Made by a program: the position numbers and the translations under genes. The notes beneath the pieces are model-generated. The model saw nothing but the letters and a program-made list of their open reading frames with translations. It was not told the origin of the DNA and made no database searches. Shown piece after piece: positions 1 to 12,112 of a stretch of DNA of 64,000 bases (position 1 is the stretch's first letter; every line of letters starts with the position of its first letter). The stretch comes from Nocardiopsis sp. FIRDI 009. Its GTDB lineage: Bacteria > Actinomycetota > Actinomycetes > Streptosporangiales > Streptosporangiaceae. Location of the stretch: NCBI RefSeq assembly GCF_003386285.1, contig NZ_QPNC01000008.1, positions 310,001 through 374,000 of the forward strand. Direction: 5' to 3'.

Positions 1-247
1 GCTCGTGCCAACCGCCCGAGAACCTTGTCACGCAGATCCAGGGGAACCGGGTCGCACCCGCAGTGCTTGGCGACCAGCTTCTTCACCGCCTCCTCGAGCC
101 CGTACTCGTCGAGGCAGGGCGCACAGTCGTCCAGGTGCTCCCTGATCTGCTCGCAGTTGCCCTCCTCCAGCTCCCCGTCGATGTAGGTGTAGAGCTTGTC
201 GAGCACCTCGCTACAGGGGGTCTCGCTGTCCTTGCCGTGGCCGCCGC

Positions 248-251
<4 letters not shown>
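1..251 (-). CDS. rsrA: Anti-sigma factor RsrA (mycothiol-system, zinc-binding), partial
   Basis: Cytoplasmic redox-sensing anti-sigma factor that would hold SigR inactive until thiol oxidation releases it. The 83 visible residues (from ATG at 251) carry the zinc anti-sigma signature His-x3-Cys-x2-Cys (H39, C43, C46). Further cysteines at 13, 33, 64 and 66 are spaced like those of Streptomyces RsrA, where they form the zinc site and the disulfide switch. The start overlaps the stop of the sigma factor gene by 4 bases (ATGA), so the two are translationally coupled. The gene runs off the left edge, so its C-terminus is unseen. The family call is very secure. Confidence 0.93.
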
Positions 252-1063
<812 letters not shown>

Positions 1064-1131
1064 AGCCGAAGATTCCTCCCCAACGTCCGTTGCCGCGCAC
1101 CGGACCCTGCGTCCTGCGCGGTGTCGGTGAC

Positions 1132-1157
1132 AACAACGCCCTCCGCGAGCTGATTCC
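1132..1157 (-). promoter_or_regulatory. SigR-type promoter of sigR-rsrA
   Basis: On the minus strand GGAAT (1157-1153) is followed by exactly 18 bases and GTT (1134-1132). This matches the SigR consensus GGAAT-N18-GTT of Streptomyces. Transcription would begin about 60 bases before the sigR ATG. It implies positive autoregulation of sigR-rsrA after thiol oxidation. Confidence 0.85.
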
Positions 1158-1274
1158 GGCCCGGCGGGAATGAACGGGCCGCCGCGCGGTGAACTTTGTC
1201 GTTTGGCGTCATCGGCGGAGGTAGGGCATGGGAGAGTGCGGGTAGGACCACACAAGGATGGGAGAGGAGTGCAC

Positions 1275-2090
1275 GTGCGACCGTCCTCGACCCCGGCGTC
1301 GGACCGACCACGGTCCCCGGCCGCCCAGTTCGCCACACCCGACCGGTTGTCGGACTACTGGCGCTTCTACTGGGCCGTCGCCGAGACACAGATCGCGCGG
1401 TGGCTCCCACCCGCGCCCGCCCGACTGCTCGACCTGTCCAGCCCGGACTTCCAGGGCACCCACCGCGCCGTCGCCGCCGGGCACGACGTGGTGACCCTGC
1501 TTCCGTCGGAGGACGTGGCGGTGCGTCGGCCGCTGACCCTCGTCAACGGACACGCGGGTGTGCCGCGCCCGGCCCGCCGCGGACGGCTGCGGCACGTGGT
1601 GGGCGACTCCGCGCTGCTGCGCACGTTCGCCTCCGAGGTCTTCGACGGGGTGATCGCCGACAACCGCGTGCTGTCGCGGCACCTGGCCACGGAGTCTTCG
1701 ATGGCGGAGATCGCGCGGGTCCTGCGCCCGGGGGGACGGACGCTCGTGTGCGTCGACTCCGTGGTGCTCGGCATGGCGCTGCTGGCCGAACAGGACTGCT
1801 GGCCCGAGCTCAGCCACGCGCCCAGCGCCGACGTGTTGCTGGTGCCCTGGCCGGACGGCTCCATCACCCGCTGCTTCACCTCCGAACAGCTCACCGAGAC
1901 CCTGGCCGACGCGGGGCTCGAACTGGAGTGGATCAAGCCGCGCACGGTGCTGTCGCCGTCCACGGTGGAGGGGATGCTCGCCCGCGACCCCCGGTCGATG
2001 GGCCGCCTGGTGGAGATGGAGACGCGCGCCACCGAGACCGACGACTACGTGGGCGTGCACCTGGTGGCCAGCGCGCGCAAGCCGGGCTGA
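1275..2090 (+). CDS. Class I SAM-dependent methyltransferase-like protein
   Basis: Predicted soluble protein of 271 aa with a Rossmann-type methyltransferase core. The SAM-binding glycine-rich loop is poorly conserved ([20 protein letters not shown]), but the acidic segment [17 protein letters not shown] and the post-core motif [18 protein letters not shown] fit this superfamily. No substrate can be named. GTG at 1275 is chosen because AGGAG ends 5 bases before it; another GTG at 1269 overlaps that site. It is divergent from sigR across about 210 bp and stands alone upstream of the oppositely oriented thiC. The weak motif I means it could be a non-catalytic relative. Confidence 0.7.
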   Translation: MRPSSTPASDRPRSPAAQFATPDRLSDYWRFYWAVAETQIARWLPPAPARLLDLSSPDFQGTHRAVAAGHDVVTLLPSEDVAVRRPLTLVNGHAGVPRPARRGRLRHVVGDSALLRTFASEVFDGVIADNRVLSRHLATESSMAEIARVLRPGGRTLVCVDSVVLGMALLAEQDCWPELSHAPSADVLLVPWPDGSITRCFTSEQLTETLADAGLELEWIKPRTVLSPSTVEGMLARDPRSMGRLVEMETRATETDDYVGVHLVASARKPG

Positions 2091-2188
2091 TCCCGCTTCC
2101 CGAGCGGCGGAGCGGCCCCGGCCGGGAGGGACCGGCGCCCCGTGCGGAGCGCCGACCCCTCCCGCGGTTCCCGGGGCCGCCGGACGGG

Positions 2189-4090
<1,902 letters not shown>

Positions 4091-4948
4091 TCAGAAAAGT
4101 GTGTCCGATCCGCCGTCCCCGGCCGCCGCCACGGGGGTGAGCAGCTCGGGACCGTTGTTCCTGATGCTGTTGACGTCGGTGGAGACCTCGTCGGACACCA
4201 GGCGCTCGGCCGGTGTGGCGGCCATGACGTGGGCCAGCTCGTCCGCGCCGGAGTCGGGGTCCAGCCAGGTCGCCCAGTCGTCCCGGGACAGGATGACGGG
4301 CATGCGCTCGTGGATGTGGGCGAGTTCGGGCGCGGCCTCGGTGGTGATGACCGCGCAGGTCCACAGCCAGGCGGCGGGGTCGTCCTCGTCGACCTCCGGA
4401 TCGCGCCAGCGTTCGAAGATCCCGGCCATCGCCAGCGGTTCGTCGTCGCCGTAGCGCACGGCGAACGGCCTCTTGGCGGCCTTGGCCTTGCGCCTGCGGT
4501 GGTGGGGGTCGGTCGCGGGCGAGGTGCTCGGCTCGGCGCGGCCGTCGGCCCCGACGAGCTGCCACTCGTAGTAGGCGTCGGCGGGCAGCAGGCACCGGCG
4601 GCGGCGGAAGGCCGCGCGGAAGGCGGGCTTGTCGGCGACGGTCTCACCGCGCGCGTTGATCATCCGGTAGCCGATGTTGCGGTCCTTGGCCCAGGAGGGG
4701 ACGAGCCCCCAGCGCAGGGTGCGCAGGTGGCGCGGCCCGGCGGGTTCGTCCGCCTCGCCGGACCCGCGCGGCGGCGGTCCGAGCACGGCGTAGACGGACC
4801 TGCCGGGGGAGACGTTGTAGTCCGGCGGCAGGTCCTCCAGCGGGGGCCACGCCCGGGGGTCGGCCTCCTCCGGGATGGTCTCCTCGGGGAGGTCGAAGGC
4901 GAGCCGGAGCTGGTTCCGGTTCCGGGACTGGGCATAGCGACCGCACAT
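4091..4948 (-). CDS. SRAP-domain protein (YedK/HMCES family)
   Basis: Predicted SOS-response-associated peptidase family protein, 285 aa. In this family Cys2, exposed after removal of the initiator Met, forms a covalent thiazolidine link with abasic sites in single-stranded DNA. The start gives MCGRYAQ, so Cys2 is in place. Other family landmarks are WGLVPSWAKD, the Asn of MINARGET, the Glu of DAYYEW, and the His of IHERMPVIL. The ATG at 4948 is fixed by the absolute requirement for Cys at position 2. An acidic segment (EVDEDDP) is inserted mid-domain. It ends shortly before the TPP-riboswitch region and seems to be transcribed alone. Confidence 0.93.
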   Translation of the reverse strand: MCGRYAQSRNRNQLRLAFDLPEETIPEEADPRAWPPLEDLPPDYNVSPGRSVYAVLGPPPRGSGEADEPAGPRHLRTLRWGLVPSWAKDRNIGYRMINARGETVADKPAFRAAFRRRRCLLPADAYYEWQLVGADGRAEPSTSPATDPHHRRRKAKAAKRPFAVRYGDDEPLAMAGIFERWRDPEVDEDDPAAWLWTCAVITTEAAPELAHIHERMPVILSRDDWATWLDPDSGADELAHVMAATPAERLVSDEVSTDVNSIRNNGPELLTPVAAAGDGGSDTLF

Positions 4949-4958
4949 GTGTCCGATC

Positions 4959-5966
4959 CTAGGGCGTCTTCGGCCGCTCCCCGAGCCCGTCCACCCAGTC
5001 GATGTGTTCGCGCGCCTCACGCCGTCGCAGCGACGCCGTCTCCCGGGTCCGCCAGGCCCGGGCGAGACCGGCCAGGACGGCCAGCCCGCCCAGCGGGCCG
5101 AGGGTCCAGGGCGCCCAGGTGTCGAGGGCGGTGAGCAGGAACGCGCGGACACGGGCCTGTTCGGCGAGAGCGATCACCTGCCCCTCGGACAGGGTCAGCT
5201 CGGCCGTCAGCAGCCCGACCTCGCCGCCTCCGCCGCGCGGGCGCAGGGTCTCGGCCCGGGCCTCCTGGGCGTTGACGACCAGACCGCTGACGGGTTCGAC
5301 CCAGTACACGCGGGTGACCTCCACCCACCGCGCGGCGGTGACCGTGCCCCGCGCACCGGGGGTGAACAGGGCCGCGGGCACCGACCGGGCCGATCCGGGG
5401 ACCTGGGTCGACTCGATGGTCTGGGTGTAGCGCCGGGCCGTCACCCCGGCCACCTGCCCCTCGCCCTCGAACTCCAGGCGCGGCGCCGAGCGCACCTCGG
5501 CGTCGTAGTGGGTGACGTCCTCGGCGGGGGCGCCCGCGGGCCAGTGGAACACGAGCCCGGCCTGCCGGACCGCCCGGTCGCCGTTGACGTGCTCGCCGCA
5601 GCAGTTGACGGCGCGGCCGCTCACCCGGTCGACGATGACGCGGCGGCTCCAGTGGTCGATCATCCGCTCCGGGGTGGACACGTCCACGGACATCTCCCAC
5701 GCCGACCAGTGGCCGCCGTGCGGGGTGGCGTCCACCCTGACGATCCGCCGGAGTTCGACGCCCCGGCGCAGGGACCACGCGGCCGTGTCGAGGTAGGCGG
5801 CGTCCTCGTCGACCATCCTGAGTTCGAACTCGGCCGAGGCGGGCAGGAGCGCCACCCGGTCGTGGACGTAGAGGGGCAGCAGGGCGGCCAGGGTCAGCAG
5901 GAAGGCGCCGGCGGCCACCAGGAGGGTGCCCCGGCGGGGCGGGAGGTCGTCGGTGGGTGCGCTCAT
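4959..5966 (-). CDS. DUF3068 (PorA-family) membrane-anchored protein
   Basis: 335-aa protein with an N-terminal transmembrane segment (about residues 14-32, LLVAAGAFLLTLAALLPLYV), a large extracytoplasmic domain, and a second hydrophobic segment near 285-310 before a basic cytoplasmic tail. The pattern, including the central VSGRAVNCCGEHVNG stretch, matches the DUF3068 family of actinobacterial envelope proteins. No enzymatic function is known. The ATG at 5966 overlaps the aftD-like stop (ATGA), so it is the last gene of the overlapping glycosyltransferase operon. This suggests a role in the same polysaccharide or its export. Confidence 0.82.
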   Translation of the reverse strand: MSAPTDDLPPRRGTLLVAAGAFLLTLAALLPLYVHDRVALLPASAEFELRMVDEDAAYLDTAAWSLRRGVELRRIVRVDATPHGGHWSAWEMSVDVSTPERMIDHWSRRVIVDRVSGRAVNCCGEHVNGDRAVRQAGLVFHWPAGAPAEDVTHYDAEVRSAPRLEFEGEGQVAGVTARRYTQTIESTQVPGSARSVPAALFTPGARGTVTAARWVEVTRVYWVEPVSGLVVNAQEARAETLRPRGGGGEVGLLTAELTLSEGQVIALAEQARVRAFLLTALDTWAPWTLGPLGGLAVLAGLARAWRTRETASLRRREAREHIDWVDGLGERPKTP

Positions 5967-8900
5967 GTGCGGGCCCCCTCCACGTCGGACTCGGGTGCGG
6001 GCTCGGCCCCGTGCCCGTTCCCGTTGACCGCCGTCCCGGCCGGGCGGACGGGTTCCTCGAACGGCACGGTGCTGAGCCGCTCCGGGGACCGGGCCCGGGC
6101 GGCCGCACCGGGGGGCGGGGCGTCCTCCCCGGGCTGGCCGAGGGCGAGGACGAGCCTGACCAGGGCGGGCAGGCACAGCGCCTGGGCGACCCAGCCGCGC
6201 AGCGCTCCCCCGAACATCTCGGTGACGTCGTGGAAGGGCATGTACAGGGCGAGGTGGGTGCCGACGGCCATCGCCAGGCCCGCCAGCGCCAGCGAGGCCG
6301 TGACCGGCCACGGTCCGGCCAGGTGGGGCAGCGTCCGCCCGCCCAGGGAGGGTCGGCCCGGTCGGGCGTGGCGCAGCCCCCTGGGGGCCTGGCGGCCGAG
6401 CCACCAGACGCACGACAGGATCACGGCGACGACGGCGGCTCCGGCCGCGCCCGCGACCCACACCCCGTAGGCCAGGCCGAGGGGCAGGACCGTCCACCGG
6501 CTCAGCCATCCGGGTCCGGCGGCGGGCAGCGCGCGTCCGCCCCGGCCACGCGCCCCGGTCAGGCGGGCGACCGTGGGGGCGAGCGCGGCGGGGACGAGCC
6601 GTCGCGGCCACAGCGCCAGGACCACCAGGAGCCCGGCCAGCCCGGCGCCCACCGCGAGCGCGGCCCGGTAGGGGGTGTCGGGCGCGTAGGTGAGCGTGAC
6701 GGTGCCCTCGCTCCCGGTGGGGAGCACCCACGCCTGCTTCCAGCCCTCCAGTCGGACCGGTTCCAGCGTCCCCTCGGCGCCGGACAGGGTGGCCGTCCAA
6801 CCCTCGTTGAAGTTCTCGTTCACGACGAGCAGGCTCTCCTCGTCGACGGCGACGTCGAGGCTGCGCTCGCCCGGCCCCCACGTGTGGACCTGGTCGACCT
6901 CGGCCGTCTCCACCGGGGCGCGGTCGGCGAGGGAGGTGTCGGTCTCGACGAGGGCGGAGCGGACGTCGTACCGGTTGCCGGGGTCGACGATGATCCGGTT
7001 CTCGCCCTCGGTCAGGTCGAGGTCGGTGCAGCTCTCGTAGCGCAGCGGGCGCCCGGTGAGCTGGTCGGCGAGGGTGCCCTCGAAGATCCGGGTCTCCACG
7101 CGCCGACCGTTGACCCGCAGGGTGGGACCCAGCCCGCAGGCGGTCGCGGCGTCGCCCTCCGGGAGCGGCTCCACCGGGTCGACGCCGGGCAGGGTGATGG
7201 TGCCGATCTCCAGGTCCTGGCCCTCGGGGCGCTCGAAGGTGATCCGGACGGACTCGGCCGTCAGCTCCGCGAAGTCCAGGCGGCCGCTGCCGTCGAGCCA
7301 CCCCTCGCGGACGGTGTCGCCGCCCTCGACGGTGACCCGGATGGGCCGGAGCACGCTGTCGGCCCGGGGGAAGGCGACCTCCAGGTGGTCCAGTGCGGTC
7401 GGTGCGCCGAGGTCGATGTCGAGCCAGGGGCGCTTCTCCTCCGGGTCGGGGTACCAGACGGTGGACTCGTCGTCGTCGAGCGTTCCCCGGCCCATCGCGG
7501 CGGGGTGCTCGACGGCGGTGGAGGAGGCGGTCACGTGCGGGTACGGGCTCGCCCGGTTGGCGGCGTTCTCCGCCTCGCGGGGATCGGTGAGGACGACCTC
7601 GCCGGACACCCGGTGCGCGCTCTCCGCCGACGCGGCGGAGAGCTCGAAGGTGCGGTCCAGCCGGTTGGCGTCCTCGCCCTGGACCTCCAGGCGGGAGTTG
7701 CACACCCACACGTGGGAGCCCTCCATGCACCCCGGCGCGGTGCCGGTGGAGCCGGTGAACAGCAGGGTGCCGGCGTCGGCGGGGCCGGGGACCCGCAGGG
7801 TGCGGGCGGCCTCCAGCCCCGGCAGGGACAGGGAGGCGATGCCCACGCGGGTGCCGAAGCGGTACTCGGGTTCCCAGGCCAGTTCGTCGACGCGCACCCG
7901 CAGGGTCGAGGTCGGTCCGGGCGGGGCCATGAGCTCCTGCGGCTCGCCGGTCCCGGCGACCGGTACCTCGGTCTCGCCGTTGTCGGTGATCACGGTGACG
8001 CGGGAGGGCGGCGGCTCGCCGGGCAGCCGGTCGAAGGCGATGGTGAGGCCGTCGACGTCGCGGGGTTCGGTGAACTCCACCTCCAGCCACTGGCCGAGCG
8101 CGCCGGTGAAGGCGCTGGAGCGCCAGGCGGTGGTGAGGTCGTCGTCGAGGGCGGCGTGCGGCGCGTGGCCGGGGTCGCGGTCGGAGCCGCGCGCCCCGGC
8201 GCCGCTCTCGGAGGAGGAGGCGGTGACCGAGGCGACGCCCAGGTCCTCGGCGTGGGCGACGTAGGGCTCCCAGGCGGGGTCCAGGACGTCGGGTGCGGGC
8301 ACGTCGCGTTCGAGCTCGGCGTCCTCGGTCAGGGTGGCCGAGACGTTGCGCCGCACGTCCGGGTAGACGACCTCGCGGCGGCGCGCGGAGTCGGTGACGA
8401 CCGTGTCCCGGGGGGCGATCGCGTCCGCGCCCGGGTCGTCGCCGAGCAGGACGGGGCGGTCGTCGTTGATCAGCCCCTGTTCGGCCAGGTGGAGCAGGGA
8501 CTCGGGTCCGCCGGTGACGCGGACGGCCTCGTCCGCGGGGACGGTGCCGACGGTGGGCGCGGCGTCGGCGACCTCGTAGACGGTCAGCGCCGGGTAGGGC
8601 TGGTCGAACCAGCGCGCCGCGGGCTGGTGGTCGAGGGAGCCGATGACCGGGCCGAACTCGGCGACCTGGGTGATCCCGGGCGAGTCGCCCAGGGCCTGGT
8701 GGACCCTGGCGGGCCAGCCGCCGTTGTTGCCCGCGCGCTGGAGGTCGTTGCGGACGATGAGGTGGGTGACGCCCATGCGGGCGAGGGTGTCGGCGAGTCC
8801 GGCCGAGCCGCGCCCGGAGGAGACGCGCTGGTCGATCTCGTGGGTGAGCCGGGAGACGCCCGCCGAGCCCCACGGGATGATCTGGTGGTTGGTCCAGGCT

Positions 8901-10402
8901 CCGGTGAGCAGCGGCTGCATGGGCTCGTCGAGGGGGCGGCCCCACTCGTACTCGCCGCGGGCGGAGCCGGGCAGGGCCATGGTCATGCCGCGTTCGTCGG
9001 CGCGTTCGTTCAGCCAGGCGGCGGCCTCGCGCCAGTGTTCGGGGAGTGACTCGTAGCCGCCGTGGGGGGCGATGCCGACGGTGCCGATCGGCAGGAGGGT
9101 GGCCAGGAGGGCTGCGGCGCTCCCGCCCGCCACGGCCCGGTACACGCGGGGCGCGGCGGGGGCGCCCCGGCGTTCGGCGCGGTCGCGGGCCACGACCACG
9201 GGCAGGTGGGCCAGGCCGAGCACGACCGGCAGACGGATCAGGGCGTCGAACTTGTGCACGTTGCGGAAGGGCGCGAGGGCGCCGTCGAGCAGGTCGCGCA
9301 TGAGGGGGGCGAGGGGGCCGGTGAGGTCCCCGGTGAAGCCCGCGACGATGATCGCCGTGCCGGTGAGGACGCAGGCGATGAGGAAGAGGCGCTCGGGGGT
9401 GCGCCGGTTGACCAGCCCGGCCAGGCCGAGCCCGGCGACCAGGGCGGTGAGGGCGATGAGCCACGGGGTGAGGGACAGCGCCGCACCCGAGGGCAGCGCG
9501 GTGTTGCCCTGGTCGGGCAGGAAACCCATCCAGTTGGAGGTGCCGCGCACCGCGTTGAGCAGGGAGGTCACACCGGTGGTGACGGCCGCGTCCTCGGTGT
9601 AGGGCATGAACGAGAACACGTACCGCGACATGAGCAGGAGCGGCACGACGTACCAGAACGAGGCGAGGACGAGCGCGACCGTCCACCAGGCCATGAGCCG
9701 CCACTTGCGGGGGCCGTTCGCCCGGGTGAGCAGGTAGAGGCCGGGCACCACGAGGACGGCCAGCTCCGAGGCGGCGTTGGTGCCGCCGCACATCAGGAAG
9801 GCGAGCCCGGACAGCAGGGCGGCGCGGGCCGGGGAGAGCCCGCCCCGGGCGCCGAGCACCAGCGGCAGCAGGATCCACGGCATGAGCAGCATGGGCTGGA
9901 GCTCGGCCGAGTTGTAGGAGAGCAGGGTCAGCACGCGCGGGGCCAGGGCGTAGCCGACCCCGGCGAGGATGCGTGTGTCGACCGTGCCCAGGCCGAGGGC
10001 CCCGGCGACCTTGTACACGCCGGTGAAGGCGGCGATCAGCAGGAGGGCCATCCACAGCCGCTGGGTGATCCAGTCGGGTGTGCCCAGGGCGTCGAAGAGC
10101 AGGTGGAAGGGGCCGTTGGGGAACAGGTACCCGTAGGCCTGGTTCTGGATCTGCCCGAAGTAGGAGGCGTCCCACAGGTGCAGGGCGCGCTCCAGGAACC
10201 CCCCTGGGTTGGCCGTCAGGTCGAGCTTGGTGTCGCTGACGATCCTGCCCGGGTCGATACTGGCCGCCAACGCGCCCAAGAGCAGACACACCGTGAGGAC
10301 CTTGAGCCGTGCGAGCAGCGTGTGGTCCAACGATCCGCCTGGGGCGGACGGTGTTCTGGAATCCTCCGGTTCGCGCCTGGCGGTGGATTCCGCCGAAGTC
10401 AA
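5963..10402 (-). CDS. aftD: AftD-like alpha-(1->3)-arabinofuranosyltransferase
   Basis: Very large (1479 aa) membrane GT-C glycosyltransferase. Mycobacterial AftD adds arabinofuranose in arabinogalactan and lipoarabinomannan. Residues 30-430 hold many membrane spans and the conserved early loop LDLTANPGGFLERALHLWD. A long extracytoplasmic region follows, with two discoidin (F5/8 C)-like carbohydrate-binding modules, near 680-830 (TASSSESGAGARG, DDDLTTAWRS) and 935-1080 (TASSTAVEHPAAM, DDDESTVWYP). More membrane spans lie at the C-terminus. The TTG start at 10402 overlaps the GT4 stop (TTGA) and has GGCGGGG upstream; it is chosen for this coupling. Whether the donor here is decaprenyl-phospho-arabinose is unknown. 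Confidence 0.88.
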   Translation of the reverse strand: MTSAESTARREPEDSRTPSAPGGSLDHTLLARLKVLTVCLLLGALAASIDPGRIVSDTKLDLTANPGGFLERALHLWDASYFGQIQNQAYGYLFPNGPFHLLFDALGTPDWITQRLWMALLLIAAFTGVYKVAGALGLGTVDTRILAGVGYALAPRVLTLLSYNSAELQPMLLMPWILLPLVLGARGGLSPARAALLSGLAFLMCGGTNAASELAVLVVPGLYLLTRANGPRKWRLMAWWTVALVLASFWYVVPLLLMSRYVFSFMPYTEDAAVTTGVTSLLNAVRGTSNWMGFLPDQGNTALPSGAALSLTPWLIALTALVAGLGLAGLVNRRTPERLFLIACVLTGTAIIVAGFTGDLTGPLAPLMRDLLDGALAPFRNVHKFDALIRLPVVLGLAHLPVVVARDRAERRGAPAAPRVYRAVAGGSAAALLATLLPIGTVGIAPHGGYESLPEHWREAAAWLNERADERGMTMALPGSARGEYEWGRPLDEPMQPLLTGAWTNHQIIPWGSAGVSRLTHEIDQRVSSGRGSAGLADTLARMGVTHLIVRNDLQRAGNNGGWPARVHQALGDSPGITQVAEFGPVIGSLDHQPAARWFDQPYPALTVYEVADAAPTVGTVPADEAVRVTGGPESLLHLAEQGLINDDRPVLLGDDPGADAIAPRDTVVTDSARRREVVYPDVRRNVSATLTEDAELERDVPAPDVLDPAWEPYVAHAEDLGVASVTASSSESGAGARGSDRDPGHAPHAALDDDLTTAWRSSAFTGALGQWLEVEFTEPRDVDGLTIAFDRLPGEPPPSRVTVITDNGETEVPVAGTGEPQELMAPPGPTSTLRVRVDELAWEPEYRFGTRVGIASLSLPGLEAARTLRVPGPADAGTLLFTGSTGTAPGCMEGSHVWVCNSRLEVQGEDANRLDRTFELSAASAESAHRVSGEVVLTDPREAENAANRASPYPHVTASSTAVEHPAAMGRGTLDDDESTVWYPDPEEKRPWLDIDLGAPTALDHLEVAFPRADSVLRPIRVTVEGGDTVREGWLDGSGRLDFAELTAESVRITFERPEGQDLEIGTITLPGVDPVEPLPEGDAATACGLGPTLRVNGRRVETRIFEGTLADQLTGRPLRYESCTDLDLTEGENRIIVDPGNRYDVRSALVETDTSLADRAPVETAEVDQVHTWGPGERSLDVAVDEESLLVVNENFNEGWTATLSGAEGTLEPVRLEGWKQAWVLPTGSEGTVTLTYAPDTPYRAALAVGAGLAGLLVVLALWPRRLVPAALAPTVARLTGARGRGGRALPAAGPGWLSRWTVLPLGLAYGVWVAGAAGAAVVAVILSCVWWLGRQAPRGLRHARPGRPSLGGRTLPHLAGPWPVTASLALAGLAMAVGTHLALYMPFHDVTEMFGGALRGWVAQALCLPALVRLVLALGQPGEDAPPPGAAARARSPERLSTVPFEEPVRPAGTAVNGNGHGAEPAPESDVEGART

Positions 10403-11748
10403 TTCCCCGCCTTCTCCCCCGTCGCGCTGTCGGTCCCGTCCTCCGCCCCGGCCAGGCCGAGTTCGGCGGCGACGAGACGGGTCATCCGTGCGCCGCTGGC
10501 CGCCCAGGTGAACCTGGCGGCCCAGGCGCGGCAGGCCCGGCGTACCTCCTCGGCGCGGTGGGGGTCGGACAGCTCCTTGAGCGCCCGGGACACCACGTCG
10601 GTCAACTCCTCGCCCTCGCGTACCAGCCAGCCGGTCTCACCGTCGCGGACCGAGTCGCGGAGTCCGTCCACATCGTAGGCCACGGTGGGAATCCCGAGCC
10701 GGGCCGCCTCGATGACGGTCAGGCCCCAGCCCTCGAACCGGGAGGCGGTGACGTGCAGGTCGCAGGCGGCCAGGACGGCGTTCTTGTCGGCCTCGGGGAG
10801 GAACCCGTGCAGGTGGACGCGGTCGTGGAGGCCGTCGCGCTCGACCTGCTCGGCGAGGTGTTCGCCCTCGGGGCCGCGGCCGATGATGTGCACGCTCAGG
10901 CCCGGGTACCGGTCGTGGAGGGCGGTGGCCAGGTCGACCACGCGGGAGACGCGCTTTTGGACCACGAGGCGGCCCAGGCTCACGACGGCGGGGCGGGAGA
11001 GGTCGCGCGCGGGCGTCCGCGCGGGGTCGCGCGGGTCCTCGGGGGCGGGGAGGCCGCCGTTGTGGATGACCTCGATCGGCGCGCGCCAGCCGAGTTTGTC
11101 GCGCAGGGCGGCGCGGGAGGACTCGGAGACGGTCACGGTGGTGCAGTTCCGGTAGACGCGGGAGGCCACGGCGGACTCCACGAAGCGTCCGAACCAGGCG
11201 AGCGGCGCCGGGAAGTAGGCGTTGAACTGGAGGTCGTGGACGTGGTGGACCACGCTGACCACCCTGGTGCGGCGGCGCAGGACGAGGCGGGAGAGGAAGG
11301 GGATGCCGTTCATGCAGTCGAAGGCGAGGTGGTACTCGCGCCGCCACAGGGCGAGCCAGGCCATGACGCGCGGGTAGACGGTGAAGCGTCCGCCCATCCG
11401 GCGGATGACGATGCCGTCGCGGGTCTCCACCCGCGCCTGGTGGGGTTCGCGGCTGGTGAGGAAGGTGACGATGGCGCCGCGTTCGGCCAGATGGCGGCTG
11501 ATCCGCCAGGCGTACTCCTCCGCGCCGCCCGCGGTGGACTGCCACGGGTCGCGCCAGTTGATCATCACCAGGCGCACACCGTCCAGACGCGGGCCGAGGT
11601 CGGTCTCCGCGGCGGTCTCCGCCGGGGCGGGGTCGGCCGGGGGGCGGGCGGCGTTCCCCGACGGCACGTCGGCCGCCGGGTCAGGGGCGGGGAGGATCGG
11701 CCTGGGCACGCCGGGTCCGGCCCTGTGCTGGACCTTCTCGATGACCAC
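10399..11748 (-). CDS. GT4-family glycosyltransferase
   Basis: 449-aa cytoplasmic GT-B fold glycosyltransferase. Recognisable parts are the N-terminal acceptor-domain loop DPWQSTAGGAEEYAWRIS, the linker VVSLGRLVVQKRV, and the nucleotide-sugar site segment SRFEGWGLTVIEAARLGIPT, whose second Glu is the E of the E-x7-E motif. The first 55 residues are a low-complexity Pro/Ala-rich tail. GTG at 11748 lies five bases after AAGGAG. The gene overlaps aftD and follows the DUF2613 gene after about 220 bp, so it probably acts in the same envelope glycan pathway. Sugar and acceptor cannot be read from sequence. Confidence 0.88.
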   Translation of the reverse strand: MVIEKVQHRAGPGVPRPILPAPDPAADVPSGNAARPPADPAPAETAAETDLGPRLDGVRLVMINWRDPWQSTAGGAEEYAWRISRHLAERGAIVTFLTSREPHQARVETRDGIVIRRMGGRFTVYPRVMAWLALWRREYHLAFDCMNGIPFLSRLVLRRRTRVVSVVHHVHDLQFNAYFPAPLAWFGRFVESAVASRVYRNCTTVTVSESSRAALRDKLGWRAPIEVIHNGGLPAPEDPRDPARTPARDLSRPAVVSLGRLVVQKRVSRVVDLATALHDRYPGLSVHIIGRGPEGEHLAEQVERDGLHDRVHLHGFLPEADKNAVLAACDLHVTASRFEGWGLTVIEAARLGIPTVAYDVDGLRDSVRDGETGWLVREGEELTDVVSRALKELSDPHRAEEVRRACRAWAARFTWAASGARMTRLVAAELGLAGAEDGTDSATGEKAGN

Positions 11749-11971
11749 ACGCTCTCCTTCCGCGCGGTGTCCGACCGGAACCCGCGTCTGTCACGCTCCG
11801 CGTCGACACCGCTCCGGGGGGCGATCACGGGAGGAAAGCGTGGAGCGCACGCCGAGCGGACCCGTCGACCGGACGTCTGTGGGGCGGCCGGGCGCATCCC
11901 GGCCGTGGAGGGTGGAGGGTGGGACACCCCGCGTCGGACGGGGCGTCCCGGTCCTCTCCGACGGCGACGAC

Positions 11972-12112
11972 CTAGCGGTCGCCGTAGTTGTAGAGGGTTT
12001 CGTTCACCGGTTCCGCGGTCGCGGTCGACTCGGTGGCGAGCTGGGTGGCCACCACGGTGAACCCTCCCGCCAGAGCCGCGCCGATCACGCAGGCGGCGAT
12101 TACCTTGATCAC
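11972..12112 (-). CDS. DUF2613 small membrane/secreted protein
   Basis: 46-aa protein with one hydrophobic N-terminal helix (MIKVIAACVIGAALAGGFTV), a Thr/Ala-rich stretch, and the C-terminal motif LYNYGDR. This is the pattern of the small DUF2613 proteins encoded beside aftD in mycobacteria. The GTG start at 12112 overlaps the preceding gene's stop (GTGA) and has AAGGAG upstream. It is easily missed by annotation. It may be a small subunit or stabiliser of the membrane glycosyltransferase machinery, but that is inference from gene order. Confidence 0.82.
   Translation of the reverse strand: MIKVIAACVIGAALAGGFTVVATQLATESTATAEPVNETLYNYGDR

Noticed and set aside
1167..1192. A second, divergent SigR-like promoter for the methyltransferase
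   Set aside because: GGAAT is present on the plus strand, but the element at the right distance is GTG with 17-base spacing, not GTT at 18.
1064..1336. Long N-terminal extension of SigR (start at 1336)
   Set aside because: It would begin upstream of the SigR promoter, has no ribosome site, and its composition is unlike SigR.
5957..9049. 1030-aa plus-strand frame opposite aftD
   Set aside because: Antisense shadow with Gly/Arg/Ala-rich composition and no homology signal.
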